From CAWCJL01 sp963795775 (GTDB lineage Bacteria; Acidobacteriota; Terriglobia; Terriglobales; Acidobacteriaceae), in NCBI GenBank assembly GCA_963795775.1, contig CAWCJL010000005.1, forward strand, positions 434,001-498,000: a stretch of 64,000 nt of DNA. The letters are read 5' to 3'. This document shows, in pieces, positions 51,842 to 60,818 of this stretch. The notes under the pieces were generated by a model, which had not been told where the DNA came from, searched no databases, and saw only the letters and a list, made by a program, of their open reading frames with translations. Every line of letters begins with the position of its first letter. Position 1 is the stretch's first letter. The position numbers and the translations under genes are program-made.

Positions 51842-54220
51842 TCAGGACGGAGGACCCGGCTTTTCGCCGCTTGGTTTAGGGGAGAGGATGTCGTAGTCGC
51901 TCGGTCCTTCTGCGAACTTCGGGTACTTTGCCGAGGCGAGTGCGTGCCCTTTGGAGCCATCCTGAATACTGCGTCGCAGGCCCTTGAGCACGTCCTGCTT
52001 GTCGCGTCCATATTCGGTGGCCAGACGGGTCAGCGCGTAGGTCACGATGTCACTGTGGTGCAGCGTGTCGAGCGTTGGGTCGCGACGGAAGTTCAGCCAT
52101 AGGCGGTGCACCAGTTGCACGTCGTCGGGCTGCAGCGCCGGCGCATGCGGGCCGATGTGGTACGCCTGCGCGTCACCATCCGGCATGATTACATTGAAAT
52201 TGAACTGCCGCTTCGGCTCGGGAAGGGCTTCCCACGCCTGCCCTACGTGATACGCCTGCTCCTGCGCAGTCATTTTGGAGGAAATACCAGAAACCACCAG
52301 CGCAGCTTCGAGCGAATTCGCTGTCTGCACCAGTGCGGCGAAGATATCTCCCGCCGGCACCACCAGCAGGTTCACGTGCTTGCCGAAGCTCTCCGCGACG
52401 GAAACCGCCTTGGTGAACAGCATCTGCTCGTGTTCGCTGAACAGTTGTTCGGCCGCATCCAGGTACTCCGGTCCGCCCGCGCCCATCATGCGTGCCGTCA
52501 GCACCACGATGTCCTGCTCGTCGGTGCCAGTGCGTGCCAGTGCCCATTTCAGCGCGAAGGGATTTGCCGCGTCGCGCATGGTCACGATCACGCAGCCCTG
52601 GCGAATGCGCAGTGCTTCGCGGCCGATCGTGTCCTCGTATTCGAGCTGGAAGTGCTCCCGCATCTGCCGGTCCGTGAGCGCATGCCTGCTCTTGTTCTGC
52701 TTTTCCGAGATGCTGAAGATAGTAAAAAAAGCCGCGGCAAAGACGATGCCGCTCACCGTGGCAACGGACTTCGTGAACAGGTTCACGATAGCTGTCGAAA
52801 GCAGGACCATGAAAACGGAAATCAACCCCACCGGAATTTCCGTCTTGCCGATATGAACGTTCGGAGGCACCTTCCATCCGCGCTCGCCTTTGTACTTCCA
52901 GCGCAGCACCAGCATGGCCAGTGAGTTGAAGGTGAAGCTCCAGATCACGCCAAAGGCGTAGGCTTCGCCCAGCGTAATGACGTTGCCCCGGCTGACGATG
53001 ATCGTGAACATCTGCATGATGGCCACGAGGTTCACGATGCGATAGCTGGTCCCGAAGCGGCGGTGCGGCTTCCGAAACCAGTCGGTCAGGACACCGTCTT
53101 CGGCAACCCGCATCAGCACACCGGTCGAGCCGATGATCGAAGTGTTGATGGCGCCTGAGAGAATCAGAAAGCCAACGATCACGACAAAGACGCGGAAGAC
53201 GATACGGATCACCTGCGGACCGGCCAGGTACATGGCCATGCCCGCGATCAGGTTGTCGCGGTACACCGGCACGCGGACCGCATCGGGGATCAGCATGACG
53301 GCCAGCAGCGATGCGCCGCCTGTAAATACAAAGCTGTAGATCGCGATCACGATCGCGGCGCGCTTCAGGTTCTTGAGCTTGGGGTGCTGGATCTCGCGAT
53401 TCACCTGGGCGAGCGACTCTTCGCCGCTCATGGCCAGCACGGAGTGGCCGAATGCCATCAGGATACCGAACAGTCCGAGAAAGCCGGTGACCCGTGTATG
53501 GCGCAGGAATCCGAGTGCGTCCTGGCTGAAGTGGAGCGTAGCCGGCCGCGGAAAAGGCGGCAGCGAGGCGCCTACGTGGAAGGCGGTAAAGATACCCCAC
53601 ACAAGCAGGATAATCACCATCACGGTGGTGATCTTCATCACATCGAGCGCCTTGTCGCTCGACTCCTCAATACCTTTGGTGTTCTGCCACCAGTAGTAGA
53701 TTGTGACCGCCGCGGCGAACAGGGCCGAGGTGAGGTTCATATTCAACTGCGGCACGTGATGGTGCGGTCCCATCATGGCGCCCGGCAGCCAGTTATGCTG
53801 CGCGGCTACGACCAGCAGTTCGTCCAAAAGCCCTGTGATGTACTGTCCCGCGGACACACCCGAGATAGGCCCGGTGAGGATGTAGTCAAACATCAACGCC
53901 GAGACACTCAGCTTGGCAAACGTGCCGCCCAACGCCTCCTTGACTACGCGGTACACGCCACCCCGGGTGAACATGGAGCAGCTTTCGACGTACACCGCGC
54001 GGACAGCAAAGGAGAACAGCATCACGCCGAGGATGAACCACGGGGCGGACTTGCCGACCGCCTCTTCGGCGATGCCTCCGGCATAGAAGGCCGAGGAGCC
54101 GAGGTCATTGAGCACCACTGCGGCCGCGCGCCAGAAGGAGATGAAGGTCAACATCACCGACGAGGCGACGACAAGCCGTACGCGATTCGAAGGTGCGTTT
54201 ACTGTTTGTTCGGAGGCCAT
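51842..54220 (-). CDS. APC-superfamily permease with C-terminal universal-stress-like region
   Basis: A 792-residue transporter. The N-terminal about 490 residues hold 12 helices with APC features (VVLNDLGSSAFYAGGIAEEA, SGVSAGQYITGLLDELL, LFGILMAFGHSVLAMSGEESLAQ). The remaining 280 residues are cytoplasmic and alpha/beta. They include VIVTMRDAANPFALKWAL and EAALVVSGISSKM, which resemble universal stress protein segments. Substrate is unknown; amino acids or polyamines are typical. AAGGA supports the ATG at 54220; a TTG at 54286 would add 22 residues. Confidence 0.88.
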   Translation of the reverse strand: MASEQTVNAPSNRVRLVVASSVMLTFISFWRAAAVVLNDLGSSAFYAGGIAEEAVGKSAPWFILGVMLFSFAVRAVYVESCSMFTRGGVYRVVKEALGGTFAKLSVSALMFDYILTGPISGVSAGQYITGLLDELLVVAAQHNWLPGAMMGPHHHVPQLNMNLTSALFAAAVTIYYWWQNTKGIEESSDKALDVMKITTVMVIILLVWGIFTAFHVGASLPPFPRPATLHFSQDALGFLRHTRVTGFLGLFGILMAFGHSVLAMSGEESLAQVNREIQHPKLKNLKRAAIVIAIYSFVFTGGASLLAVMLIPDAVRVPVYRDNLIAGMAMYLAGPQVIRIVFRVFVVIVGFLILSGAINTSIIGSTGVLMRVAEDGVLTDWFRKPHRRFGTSYRIVNLVAIMQMFTIIVSRGNVITLGEAYAFGVIWSFTFNSLAMLVLRWKYKGERGWKVPPNVHIGKTEIPVGLISVFMVLLSTAIVNLFTKSVATVSGIVFAAAFFTIFSISEKQNKSRHALTDRQMREHFQLEYEDTIGREALRIRQGCVIVTMRDAANPFALKWALARTGTDEQDIVVLTARMMGAGGPEYLDAAEQLFSEHEQMLFTKAVSVAESFGKHVNLLVVPAGDIFAALVQTANSLEAALVVSGISSKMTAQEQAYHVGQAWEALPEPKRQFNFNVIMPDGDAQAYHIGPHAPALQPDDVQLVHRLWLNFRRDPTLDTLHHSDIVTYALTRLATEYGRDKQDVLKGLRRSIQDGSKGHALASAKYPKFAEGPSDYDILSPKPSGEKPGPPS

Positions 54221-54326
54221 TCGGTCCTTAGAACGCCTAACTACATCGGGCGGCATGCCGGGAGGGCTATCCCGGTCCAGCGCCAACGCTGAGTGTAAGG
54301 CCGTTGCAGATGAGCGTCAACGCCAG

Positions 54327-54491
54327 CTACTGCGTCCCGGTGGTGTGTGCATGGGGAGCCTCATCGGCGCCAAAGAGTTCCTGGATATCTTCGACAAAGC
54401 TCAGAACCACCACGACCGCGGAGCCCGCCACACCGATGAAAAAGATAGTCTCCAACAGCCGCATACCGAAAACAGCGAACGCCATGCCCAT
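54327..54491 (-). CDS. Short single-helix membrane protein
   Basis: A 54-residue protein. One hydrophobic helix (RLLETIFFIGVAGSAVVVVLSF) is followed by an acidic tail (VEDIQELFGADEAPHAH). The likely start is 54491, but 54545 and 54464 are also possible; none has a strong Shine-Dalgarno. It is divergent from lnt. The composition is regular and the frame is free of stops, so I regard it as coding. Function is unknown. Confidence 0.6.
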   Translation of the reverse strand: MGMAFAVFGMRLLETIFFIGVAGSAVVVVLSFVEDIQELFGADEAPHAHTTGTQ

Positions 54492-54572
54492 CAGTGTAGC
54501 GCGTCCGCAGGGCGATTCCGCTAAGTACATGCGATTCAGAGACAACGGTTGCCAGATGGAGAAACCGTAACG

Positions 54573-56237
54573 ATGATAGACTCACACCGGATGGGGACAC
54601 CGTGGCGGCGCATTTGGTTGGCAGTGCTTTCCGCCCTCCTGCTGAACCTGCCGTTTCCCCTTGCCGGGCCACTGCCGCCGTGGCGCACCTTCTTTGCCTG
54701 GATCGGCGCCGTGCCGCTGCTCTGGGCTCTGCTTAGCCGCGAACGTCCAAGAGACTCAGTCCCCGGAGACTCACTAGACAGGCACCCGCTCTGGGCGAGC
54801 TTCCTGGTCGGCTGGGTGTGCGGCGTGGTCTGGTACGCAGTGAACTGCTATTGGATCTACCAGACGATGTACTTCTACGGCGGGCTGCCCTCTTTGGCTT
54901 CGGCCGGCATTCTCCTGCTCTTCAGCCTAATCATGGGGCTCTACTTCGGCCTCTTCGGATGGGGCATCGGCTTCGCGCAGCGCGGTTTCGGGAACAACGC
55001 CGCTCCGCTTATCCTGGCTCCTTTCCTGTGGACGGCGATCGATCTGCTCGGCGCTCACCTGATCAAAGTGCCCTGGGACCAGCTCGGCTACTCGGAGGTC
55101 GCAAACTTCTGGCTGACGCGGCTGGCTCCGTGGACCGGCGTATACGGCATCACCTTTCTCCTGCTTGCGGTGAACGCAGCCCTCACTGCGGCGCTGCTGG
55201 CGCGCCGTTCCCGGTCACGCTGGGTAATCGCTGGGGCCGGCATCCTCGTGCTGCTGGTGGGGCAGGCTGGCTTGCTCTTCCCGCCGCCACCGGCACCCAC
55301 GCAAGCCTCGGCCGTACTCCTGCAGGAGAACCTCAGCGTCCAGGACGATAACCTGTGGACAGGGCCGCAGTGGGACGAGAATACCGCCCGGTTCGTCGCT
55401 GCCAGCCGTGCTACCTGCACGCCCTACCTCGCGGGTGTTCCCCAACTGGATGCGAAGGTGGTGCGCCCACATTGCGATCCAGCGCCGCAGGCCAGCCTCA
55501 TCGTGTGGCCGGAGGCGCCTACGCCCTTTCGCGAGCGCGATCCCCGCTTCCAGGCGCTCATGCGCGATCTCGCCACCACGATGCAGGCGCCGGTGATCGC
55601 CGGCAACATCGCCGTGGACGCGCGTGCCGGCCACCAGGACCTCTACAACGCGGCCACGGTCTTTGCCTCGGACGGCAACCAGGTAGGCCGCTACGAGAAG
55701 ATCCACCTGGTGCCCTGGGGCGAGTACATCCCATACCAGAACTTCTTCGCCTTCGCCCACCGCCTCACCGGCAACGCCGGCGACTTCACGCATGGCTCTC
55801 GGCGCACGGTCTTCCGCCTCAAGGGGCATCGCTACGGTGTCTTCATCTGTTACGAATCCATCTTCGCCGACGAGGTGCGCCAGTTTGCCGAATACGGTGC
55901 GGAGGTCCTCGTCAACATCTCCGACGACGGCTGGTATGGCGACACCAGCGCGCCCTGGCAGCACCTGAACATGGCTCGGATGCGCGCCGTCGAAAACCGC
56001 CGCTGGCTGCTGCGCGACACCAATACCGGCGTGACTGCGGCGATCGATCCGTATGGCCGGCTCACAATGAGCGCACCCCGGCACATCTTCACCTCGCTTG
56101 CGGTGCGCTACGGCTTCCGTGACGACCTCACCTTCTATACCACTCATGGTGACGTCTTCGCCGGCCTATGTGGGATAATCTCGTTAGCGATGCTGGCGCG
56201 CGGCGTCCGCGGTTTGGCGCGACGACAGGCACGCTGA
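54573..56237 (+). CDS. lnt: Apolipoprotein N-acyltransferase
   Basis: A 554-residue inner-membrane enzyme that N-acylates lipoproteins. It has six or more helices in the first 245 residues. The periplasmic nitrilase domain carries the catalytic Glu in IVWPEAPTPF, the Lys in YEKIHLVPWGEYIP and the Cys in VFICYESIF. A last helix (GLCGIISLAMLARG) follows. The ATG at 54573 has GGAGA upstream and is better than a TTG at 54549. prfB starts 37 bp downstream and may be co-transcribed. Confidence 0.94.
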   Translation: MIDSHRMGTPWRRIWLAVLSALLLNLPFPLAGPLPPWRTFFAWIGAVPLLWALLSRERPRDSVPGDSLDRHPLWASFLVGWVCGVVWYAVNCYWIYQTMYFYGGLPSLASAGILLLFSLIMGLYFGLFGWGIGFAQRGFGNNAAPLILAPFLWTAIDLLGAHLIKVPWDQLGYSEVANFWLTRLAPWTGVYGITFLLLAVNAALTAALLARRSRSRWVIAGAGILVLLVGQAGLLFPPPPAPTQASAVLLQENLSVQDDNLWTGPQWDENTARFVAASRATCTPYLAGVPQLDAKVVRPHCDPAPQASLIVWPEAPTPFRERDPRFQALMRDLATTMQAPVIAGNIAVDARAGHQDLYNAATVFASDGNQVGRYEKIHLVPWGEYIPYQNFFAFAHRLTGNAGDFTHGSRRTVFRLKGHRYGVFICYESIFADEVRQFAEYGAEVLVNISDDGWYGDTSAPWQHLNMARMRAVENRRWLLRDTNTGVTAAIDPYGRLTMSAPRHIFTSLAVRYGFRDDLTFYTTHGDVFAGLCGIISLAMLARGVRGLARRQAR

Positions 56238-56274
56238 AGAGCCTCTTCGAGAAAGTCAGGTCCCGCTCAGAGAT

Positions 56275-57406
56275 ATGCTGAACGATCTGGAATTCGCCTA
56301 CGCCCCTGTGCGCGAACAAGTCCGCGACCTGCGGGAGTATCTTTGACGCTGCTCGTCTCCGCAGAGAGCTGAGCGCGGTCGAAGAAAAGCTCGCCGATCC
56401 TTCCATCTGGTCCAATCCGGCGCAGTCGCAGGTGCTGATGCGTGATCGCAAGCGCCTGGAAGCGCAGCTCGCCTATGATGCGGAGCTGGAGCGCCGGACC
56501 GGCGATATCGACGCGTACTTCGACCTGGCTCGGGAAGGCGAGGCCGTCGAGCCGGAGCTTGAGCGCGAGATCGACTCGCTGCGCACCTACGCCGAAACAC
56601 TCGAGACCCGCACCATGCTCTCCGGCGAAACGGACCCCCTCAATGCCATTGTCACGGTGCATCCCGGCGCGGGCGGCACGGAGTCGCAGGACTGGGCCGA
56701 GATGCTGATGCGCATGTATCTGCGCTGGGCCGAGCGACAGGGCTTCAAGACGGAGATGAACGATTACCAGGATGGGGAAGAAGCCGGCATCAAGTCCGCG
56801 ACGTTTACCATCACCGGCGAGTACGCCTACGGTCTCCTCTCCGGCGAAACCGGCGTGCATCGCCTGGTGCGCATCTCGCCTTTTGATCAGGCCAAGCGCC
56901 GCCACACTTCCTTTGCCAGCGTCTTCGTCTCGCCGGAGATCGATGACACCATCCAGATCGATATAAAGCCGGACGATATCCGAACCGACACCTATCGTTC
57001 CGGGGGTAAGGGTGGCCAGCACGTAAACACGACCGACTCCGCCGTCCGCATCACGCATATTCCGACCGGCATCGTCGTGCAGTGCCAGAACGAGCGCTCG
57101 CAGCACAAGAACCGCGAAAAGGCGATGAAGATGCTGCGCTCGCGCCTCTACGAATACGAGCTGGACAAGAAGAAGGACGCGACCCGCAAGATTGAGGACG
57201 CGAAGCTGGAGATCAACTTCGGCTCACAGATCCGCTCTTACGTGCTGCAACCCTACCGCATCGCGAAGGACCACCGCACCAAGGTTGAAGTCGGCGATGT
57301 GGATAGCGTGCTCGACGGCGCTCTCGAGCCGTTCATACGCGGCTACCTGCTCCTGAAGCGCCAGGGCGGCGTTCCTGCGGCAGTGTCGGATGATCTGGAC
57401 GTGTAA
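56275..57406 (+). CDS. prfB: Peptide chain release factor 2, with programmed +1 frameshift
   Basis: RF2 recognises UGA and UAA stop codons. The first 23 codons (56275-56343) end at an in-frame TGA (56344-56346). Reading resumes one base on at 56345 as GAC, giving 376 residues in total. The rest has the RF2 features: RISPFDQAKRR (SPF motif) and RSGGKGGQHVN, with the universal GGQ that acts in peptide release. The frameshift is the well-known autoregulatory device of bacterial prfB: low RF2 lets ribosomes shift. A G/A-rich CGGGAG upstream of the TATCTTTGAC acts as the stimulator. Confidence 0.96.
56341..56347 (+). promoter_or_regulatory. prfB +1 recoding site (CTT TGA C)
   Basis: CTTTGAC at 56341-56347 is the canonical slippery site. 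It is preceded by CGGGAG, a Shine-Dalgarno-like stimulator three bases upstream of CTT. The shift joins frame 1 to frame 2. Confidence 0.93.
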
Positions 57407-57487
57407 GCCGGATTTCCAACGCTGCCTCGATCCAGCCAGCCTTCGTTTGGATTTTTCGCTGCGCTCCGAATGACCCTTCATTCGCCA

Positions 57488-57904
57488 TCATGCTCGCGCG
57501 GCATGGTCGATGAACAAGCAGCGGTCCATCACTACCTTGATGCCGTCGGCTTCGGCCCACTCCGCAGCCTCTTCGTGGATCACTCCCTGCTGCAGCCAAA
57601 GATACGGAATTTTGAGTCGCATGACGTCCTTGACGATCTCCGGAACGAAGACAGGGGCGCGAAAGACATTGACCAGTTCGATTGGGCCGCGTGCCGCGCA
57701 TGCCTCATCGAGGGTCTTGTAGACGGGCTCGCCCAGGATGCTGGCGCTGCGCGCCGAGGGGTTCACCGGGATAATCGTGTATCCCTGCTGCTGCATGTAG
57801 CGGGAGACGCTCAGGCTGGGGCGGCCGGGCTTGTCCGACAAGCCCACGACGGCGATGGTCCGGGTGTTTTCCAGGATGGTGCGAATAGTCTCGGGCTCGT
57901 TCAT
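57488..57904 (-). CDS. CoA-binding (YccU-like) protein
   Basis: A 138-residue protein. The Rossmann-like nucleotide-binding fold has TIAVVGLSDKPGRPSLSVSRYMQQQGY and IIPVNPSA. The later LVNVFRAPVFVPEIVKDVM and LWLQQGVIHEEAAEWAEADGIKVVMDRC match the YccU/CoA-binding-2 family. Ligand and role are unknown. The start at 57904 has GCGAGGAGC upstream. A long structured leader or RNA lies just upstream (57979-58135). Confidence 0.9.
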   Translation of the reverse strand: MNEPETIRTILENTRTIAVVGLSDKPGRPSLSVSRYMQQQGYTIIPVNPSARSASILGEPVYKTLDEACAARGPIELVNVFRAPVFVPEIVKDVMRLKIPYLWLQQGVIHEEAAEWAEADGIKVVMDRCLFIDHAARA

Positions 57905-57978
57905 GTAGCTCCTCGCGATAAAGGTGAGATGCCCGGTGATGCCTTCGCTCTTTACCGTATCAAGAAGGTTCGCAAAGC

Positions 57979-58135
57979 AAAAAAGCGGGTCCCTCGAGTC
58001 CGCTCCAGAAACCCGTGCGGTCCAGATGACACCTGTTCGCCCTTCGGGACGGCAGCTTTCCAGTCTCTTTGCAGCCCGCCGTTCTGAGCACAGCAAACAA
58101 TCCACACGACAGCCCGCGAGGATCATTGGCTCCGC
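57979..58135 (-). ncRNA. Candidate structured RNA or leader with intrinsic terminator
   Basis: On the minus strand the RNA would begin near 58135 and end in a T6 run (57979-57984). Its ends can pair: GCGG with CCGC (58132-58135 and 57985-57988) and CCTCG with CGAGG (58117-58121 and 57992-57996). Inside are a 9-bp stem with one bulge (ACGGC-g-GGCT with AGCTGCCGT) and a CCC-GAA-GGG hairpin. Alternatively, 57986-57994 and 58007-58015 form a 9-bp terminator stem before the T-run. It is either a small RNA or an attenuating leader of the CoA-binding gene. I could not match a known family. Confidence 0.4.
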
Positions 58136-58150
58136 ATACACACGGTAGCC

Positions 58151-58190
58151 TTCCCGCAAAAAGAAACAGGCCCGGCGTGAACCGGGCCTG
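58151..58190 (-). terminator. Intrinsic terminator of the secreted glycosidase gene
   Basis: On the minus strand CAGGCCCGG (from 58190) pairs with CCGGGCCTG (to 58167), loop of six, followed by TTTCTTTTT. It starts 17 bp after the glycosidase stop. Confidence 0.85.
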
Positions 58191-58206
58191 CTCCATTTCA
58201 CTTCAA

Positions 58207-60378
58207 CTACTGCCTTACCGTCGCCTGCCCTGAGCCCGTCGGAAGCACAACCGCTACCACCGAGTGCGCTGGAACCGAAACCGTTGCGGCAAGCCCATTA
58301 TTGGCTTGCGACAGCGGGGTCGTTCCGGTCGCAATTGTCGGGTTGTTGCTGTTCAGAGTGTAGGTGGTCGCATTGCTTCCGCCTGCACCCGGATTCCGGA
58401 AGGTAACCGGCACGTTGTTCTTGGTGGTGCCGGTCGTATTTACGATAACAATCGCATCCCCGGCATTGGTCCGGAAGGCGGTCGCCTGCACCTTGGAAAA
58501 GGGCGAGGTGACGGAGTTCGCCATGTACCCGCCATTCTGCAGGTTCAGGAAGTTGCTCGAACCGAACAGCTGTAATGCATAGTACTGGGGGTAGGGCTGG
58601 GGAGCCGAGCCGTCGTACGGATACCTGCAGTCCATCTGCGCATCCACTACCCCGACCAGGCAGAAGGGCCGGTTGCTGATCGCGTAATAGAGCACCTTGC
58701 TCGGCACCGCCGGCGCACCAGCATACACCGTGTTCAGCAGATCCACGATGGTCAGCGAGTTCCACAGCGGTGCGTACGTCGGGTCGTTTCGGCAGCAGTC
58801 GTCCCTGAACGCCCAGTCCGAGTTGTACTCATCCAGGTAGATCGGCGTCGAGCCGGCGTTCGGCTGCGAGCCCTGCGAGACCAGCGAGGACAGGTTCAGG
58901 TAGGCCGCCGCCGCACCGCGGTCGTAGCTCTGCGTTCTTTCGCGCAGCGATAGGGTGTTGCCGCTCCCCGTCCAGGTCATGCCGCCTTCGACATCCCTTT
59001 GGCCGGATGCGTAGTAGTGCGCACTCACGAAGTCTACATAGGGAGCCGTCGATGGGTTGCTGAGCAAAGCAGGCAGCCAGACCCGCGCGTTGTAGAAAGG
59101 ATCGCCGAGCGTTCCTCCGCCGATGCGAATCGACGTGCCATCCTGCTGCGCCGCGGCACGCAATGCCGGCGCGACGGCCGCGTAGATGGACAGGTAGGTG
59201 TTGAGCTTGCTCTTCTGGGTACGATGCGGCGCGCACAGGCCGCCCCCATCCGGCTCGTTCCAGATCTCGTAATCCGAGATCACGCCGGGGAAATTGGCAT
59301 CGATGTGGGTTACGTATTGCGCCGCAAGCTGCGCATAGCGCGTCAGGTTGGTGGGATAGGCGTAGTTCTGGTCCACGCCGCTGGCGCACGGATTCGGCCT
59401 CGGCAGCAGGGAATTGGGGGTGAAGTCCATCTCCAGAATGGCCTGCATGCCGGCGGACTTCAGCGCGGCCAGTTTGCTATCCAGTTCGGACCAGTCCGGC
59501 GTGGAGTTCGCGAATGTGTCCTGCACATTGGCGTGGAAACGCGTGGTGGTGAGACCAGCCTGCGTGATCAGCGGAAGCGCTTCCGGATGGAGGCTGCCGC
59601 CCACGCCCGCTCCGAGCAGACCATTGGGGATCGGATAAGCAGTCGGCGCGCCGCCATTGAAGTCAGCCACTATGCCTTGGCCGGTTGTCGGCGGGCCGCC
59701 AGGACCCTGGGCCACATTGACCTGCGCACTCGAGCTCTTGCTGGGGTCCCACTGGCTCACCGCTTGTACGGTGTGGCCGCCCGCTTGCGACGGCGCAGTG
59801 TATATGCCGGTAGCCGAGATGGTTCCCGAAGCTGCCGTGCCGCCGGGCACGCCATCTACCGACCACACCACATCGCCATTGTTCGTATTGCTGCCCACTG
59901 CCACAAACTGCTGGGTCGCGGAAGTCTGCGGGGCGGCAGAATGCGGCCGCACTTCTACGCTGACGCGGAGGCCGGTACCCGCGGCTAGAATCTGCTGCGT
60001 GCCACCGGGCGCGTCATCCTGCAACACCACGCCACCCTCGCGCCGTCCGCGATCCGTTGGCGTAAATACGATGTTGACGGTGCAACTGGCGCCGGGTGCA
60101 AGCTGGGAAGGGCAGTCGTTGGTCTGTGAATAATCCCCCACTGCCGTGATACCGCCGATGTTCACGCCGCTGTTGTAGCTCGCGTCATTGAGCACGGTGA
60201 CCGTCTTCGGCTGCGTCGGAACGCCGATCGCCTGCTGACCGAACCAGAGACTATAAGGAGACAATGTGACTTGTGACGATGGCGCCTGGGCGTACGCTGC
60301 CCCCGTCAGGAGAAGGAAACTGGAGGCGCCGAAAAGGGCGGTCCGTGCCAGAGGAAGGCGTCTTGGCCTGGTAAACAT
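58207..60378 (-). CDS. Secreted clan GH-A-like glycoside hydrolase with choice-of-anchor N-terminal domain
   Basis: A 723-residue exported protein. Signal peptide (ARTALFGASSFLLLTGAAYAQ); residues about 35-130 form a choice-of-anchor-D/ASPM-type beta domain (LAPGASCTVNIVFTPTDRGRREG). An Ig-like domain (140-225) with GTISATGIYTAPSQAGGHTV follows. The catalytic (alpha/beta)8 part starts at about 240. The acid/base Glu is in YEIWNEPDGGG and the nucleophile Glu in IYLDEYNSDW, as in GH39-like members. The C-terminus is a beta-sandwich (VSVPAHSVVAVVLP). It should cleave an extracellular polysaccharide or glycan; substrate unknown. Confidence 0.87.
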   Translation of the reverse strand: MFTRPRRLPLARTALFGASSFLLLTGAAYAQAPSSQVTLSPYSLWFGQQAIGVPTQPKTVTVLNDASYNSGVNIGGITAVGDYSQTNDCPSQLAPGASCTVNIVFTPTDRGRREGGVVLQDDAPGGTQQILAAGTGLRVSVEVRPHSAAPQTSATQQFVAVGSNTNNGDVVWSVDGVPGGTAASGTISATGIYTAPSQAGGHTVQAVSQWDPSKSSSAQVNVAQGPGGPPTTGQGIVADFNGGAPTAYPIPNGLLGAGVGGSLHPEALPLITQAGLTTTRFHANVQDTFANSTPDWSELDSKLAALKSAGMQAILEMDFTPNSLLPRPNPCASGVDQNYAYPTNLTRYAQLAAQYVTHIDANFPGVISDYEIWNEPDGGGLCAPHRTQKSKLNTYLSIYAAVAPALRAAAQQDGTSIRIGGGTLGDPFYNARVWLPALLSNPSTAPYVDFVSAHYYASGQRDVEGGMTWTGSGNTLSLRERTQSYDRGAAAAYLNLSSLVSQGSQPNAGSTPIYLDEYNSDWAFRDDCCRNDPTYAPLWNSLTIVDLLNTVYAGAPAVPSKVLYYAISNRPFCLVGVVDAQMDCRYPYDGSAPQPYPQYYALQLFGSSNFLNLQNGGYMANSVTSPFSKVQATAFRTNAGDAIVIVNTTGTTKNNVPVTFRNPGAGGSNATTYTLNSNNPTIATGTTPLSQANNGLAATVSVPAHSVVAVVLPTGSGQATVRQ

Positions 60379-60818
60379 GATGTACTCCGCAATGAAATTC
60401 GAAACGGCAGATTCGGTTAACGTGCGACTCAGCGAAACAGGAGAGAGAAGCGTGGCGCAAGAAACGCATCGTATGGCGCCCGATCTCTACACGCGTGTTA
60501 GCGCGTTACCTCCTTAAGGTAGCGACGTCTTACTTGCCAGGGCAGTGAGGAAGAACAGCAGTCGGACAGGTGAGGGGCCGTTTTTGGCGGCAGTTGCAAA
60601 TCGTGACCGGCACCGCGCTGAGGGTCGCCGACAGACCCCGACATGCATCGGTCATGGACTTGTAAGATGTTGAACTTTACTCGAGCAACATTGACGCAAT
60701 AGTAACAAAATTAGTTGTCGTCGAGCCCCGATCAATATCCGGCGACTCCCTGCCCGGTTTCCCGCCCAGGTCGGAGGGGCTGCCGTATCCCTGGCCTACA
60801 ATGAGATTCGGTACTTAG
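60379..60818. other. 440-bp intergenic region between divergent genes
   Basis: No gene found. It must hold the promoters of the glycosidase (minus) and dsbD-like gene (plus). At 60496-60510 is a possible operator (see separate entry), followed by an imperfect inverted repeat with TACCT/AGGTA arms (60507-60521). A TACAAT at 60797-60802 may be the -10 of the plus-strand gene, 17 bp before its ATG. The middle, around 60660-60720, is AT-rich relative to its surroundings. Confidence 0.4.
60496..60510. promoter_or_regulatory. Possible LacI-type operator upstream of the glycosidase
   Basis: TGTTAGCGCGTTACC, a near-palindrome around a GCGC centre, lies 118 bp upstream of the glycosidase start. It resembles the GTTAxCGCxTAAC-like operators of LacI-family sugar regulators, but it has one extra base in the centre. 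No regulator gene is in the window. Confidence 0.25.

Larger units (their letters stand above)
57905..58206. other. 302-bp region between the CoA-binding gene and the secreted glycosidase
   Basis: No ORF of coding character on either strand. From the 3' end of the glycosidase (minus strand) it holds that gene's terminator (58151-58190), the candidate structured RNA with its own T6 tail (57979-58135), and 74 bases of untranslated leader to the CoA-binding start. Confidence 0.6.

Noticed and set aside
52173..53600. 475-codon minus-strand ORF in a different frame of the APC permease
   Set aside because: It is fully contained in the permease gene, very Arg-rich and lacks any motif.
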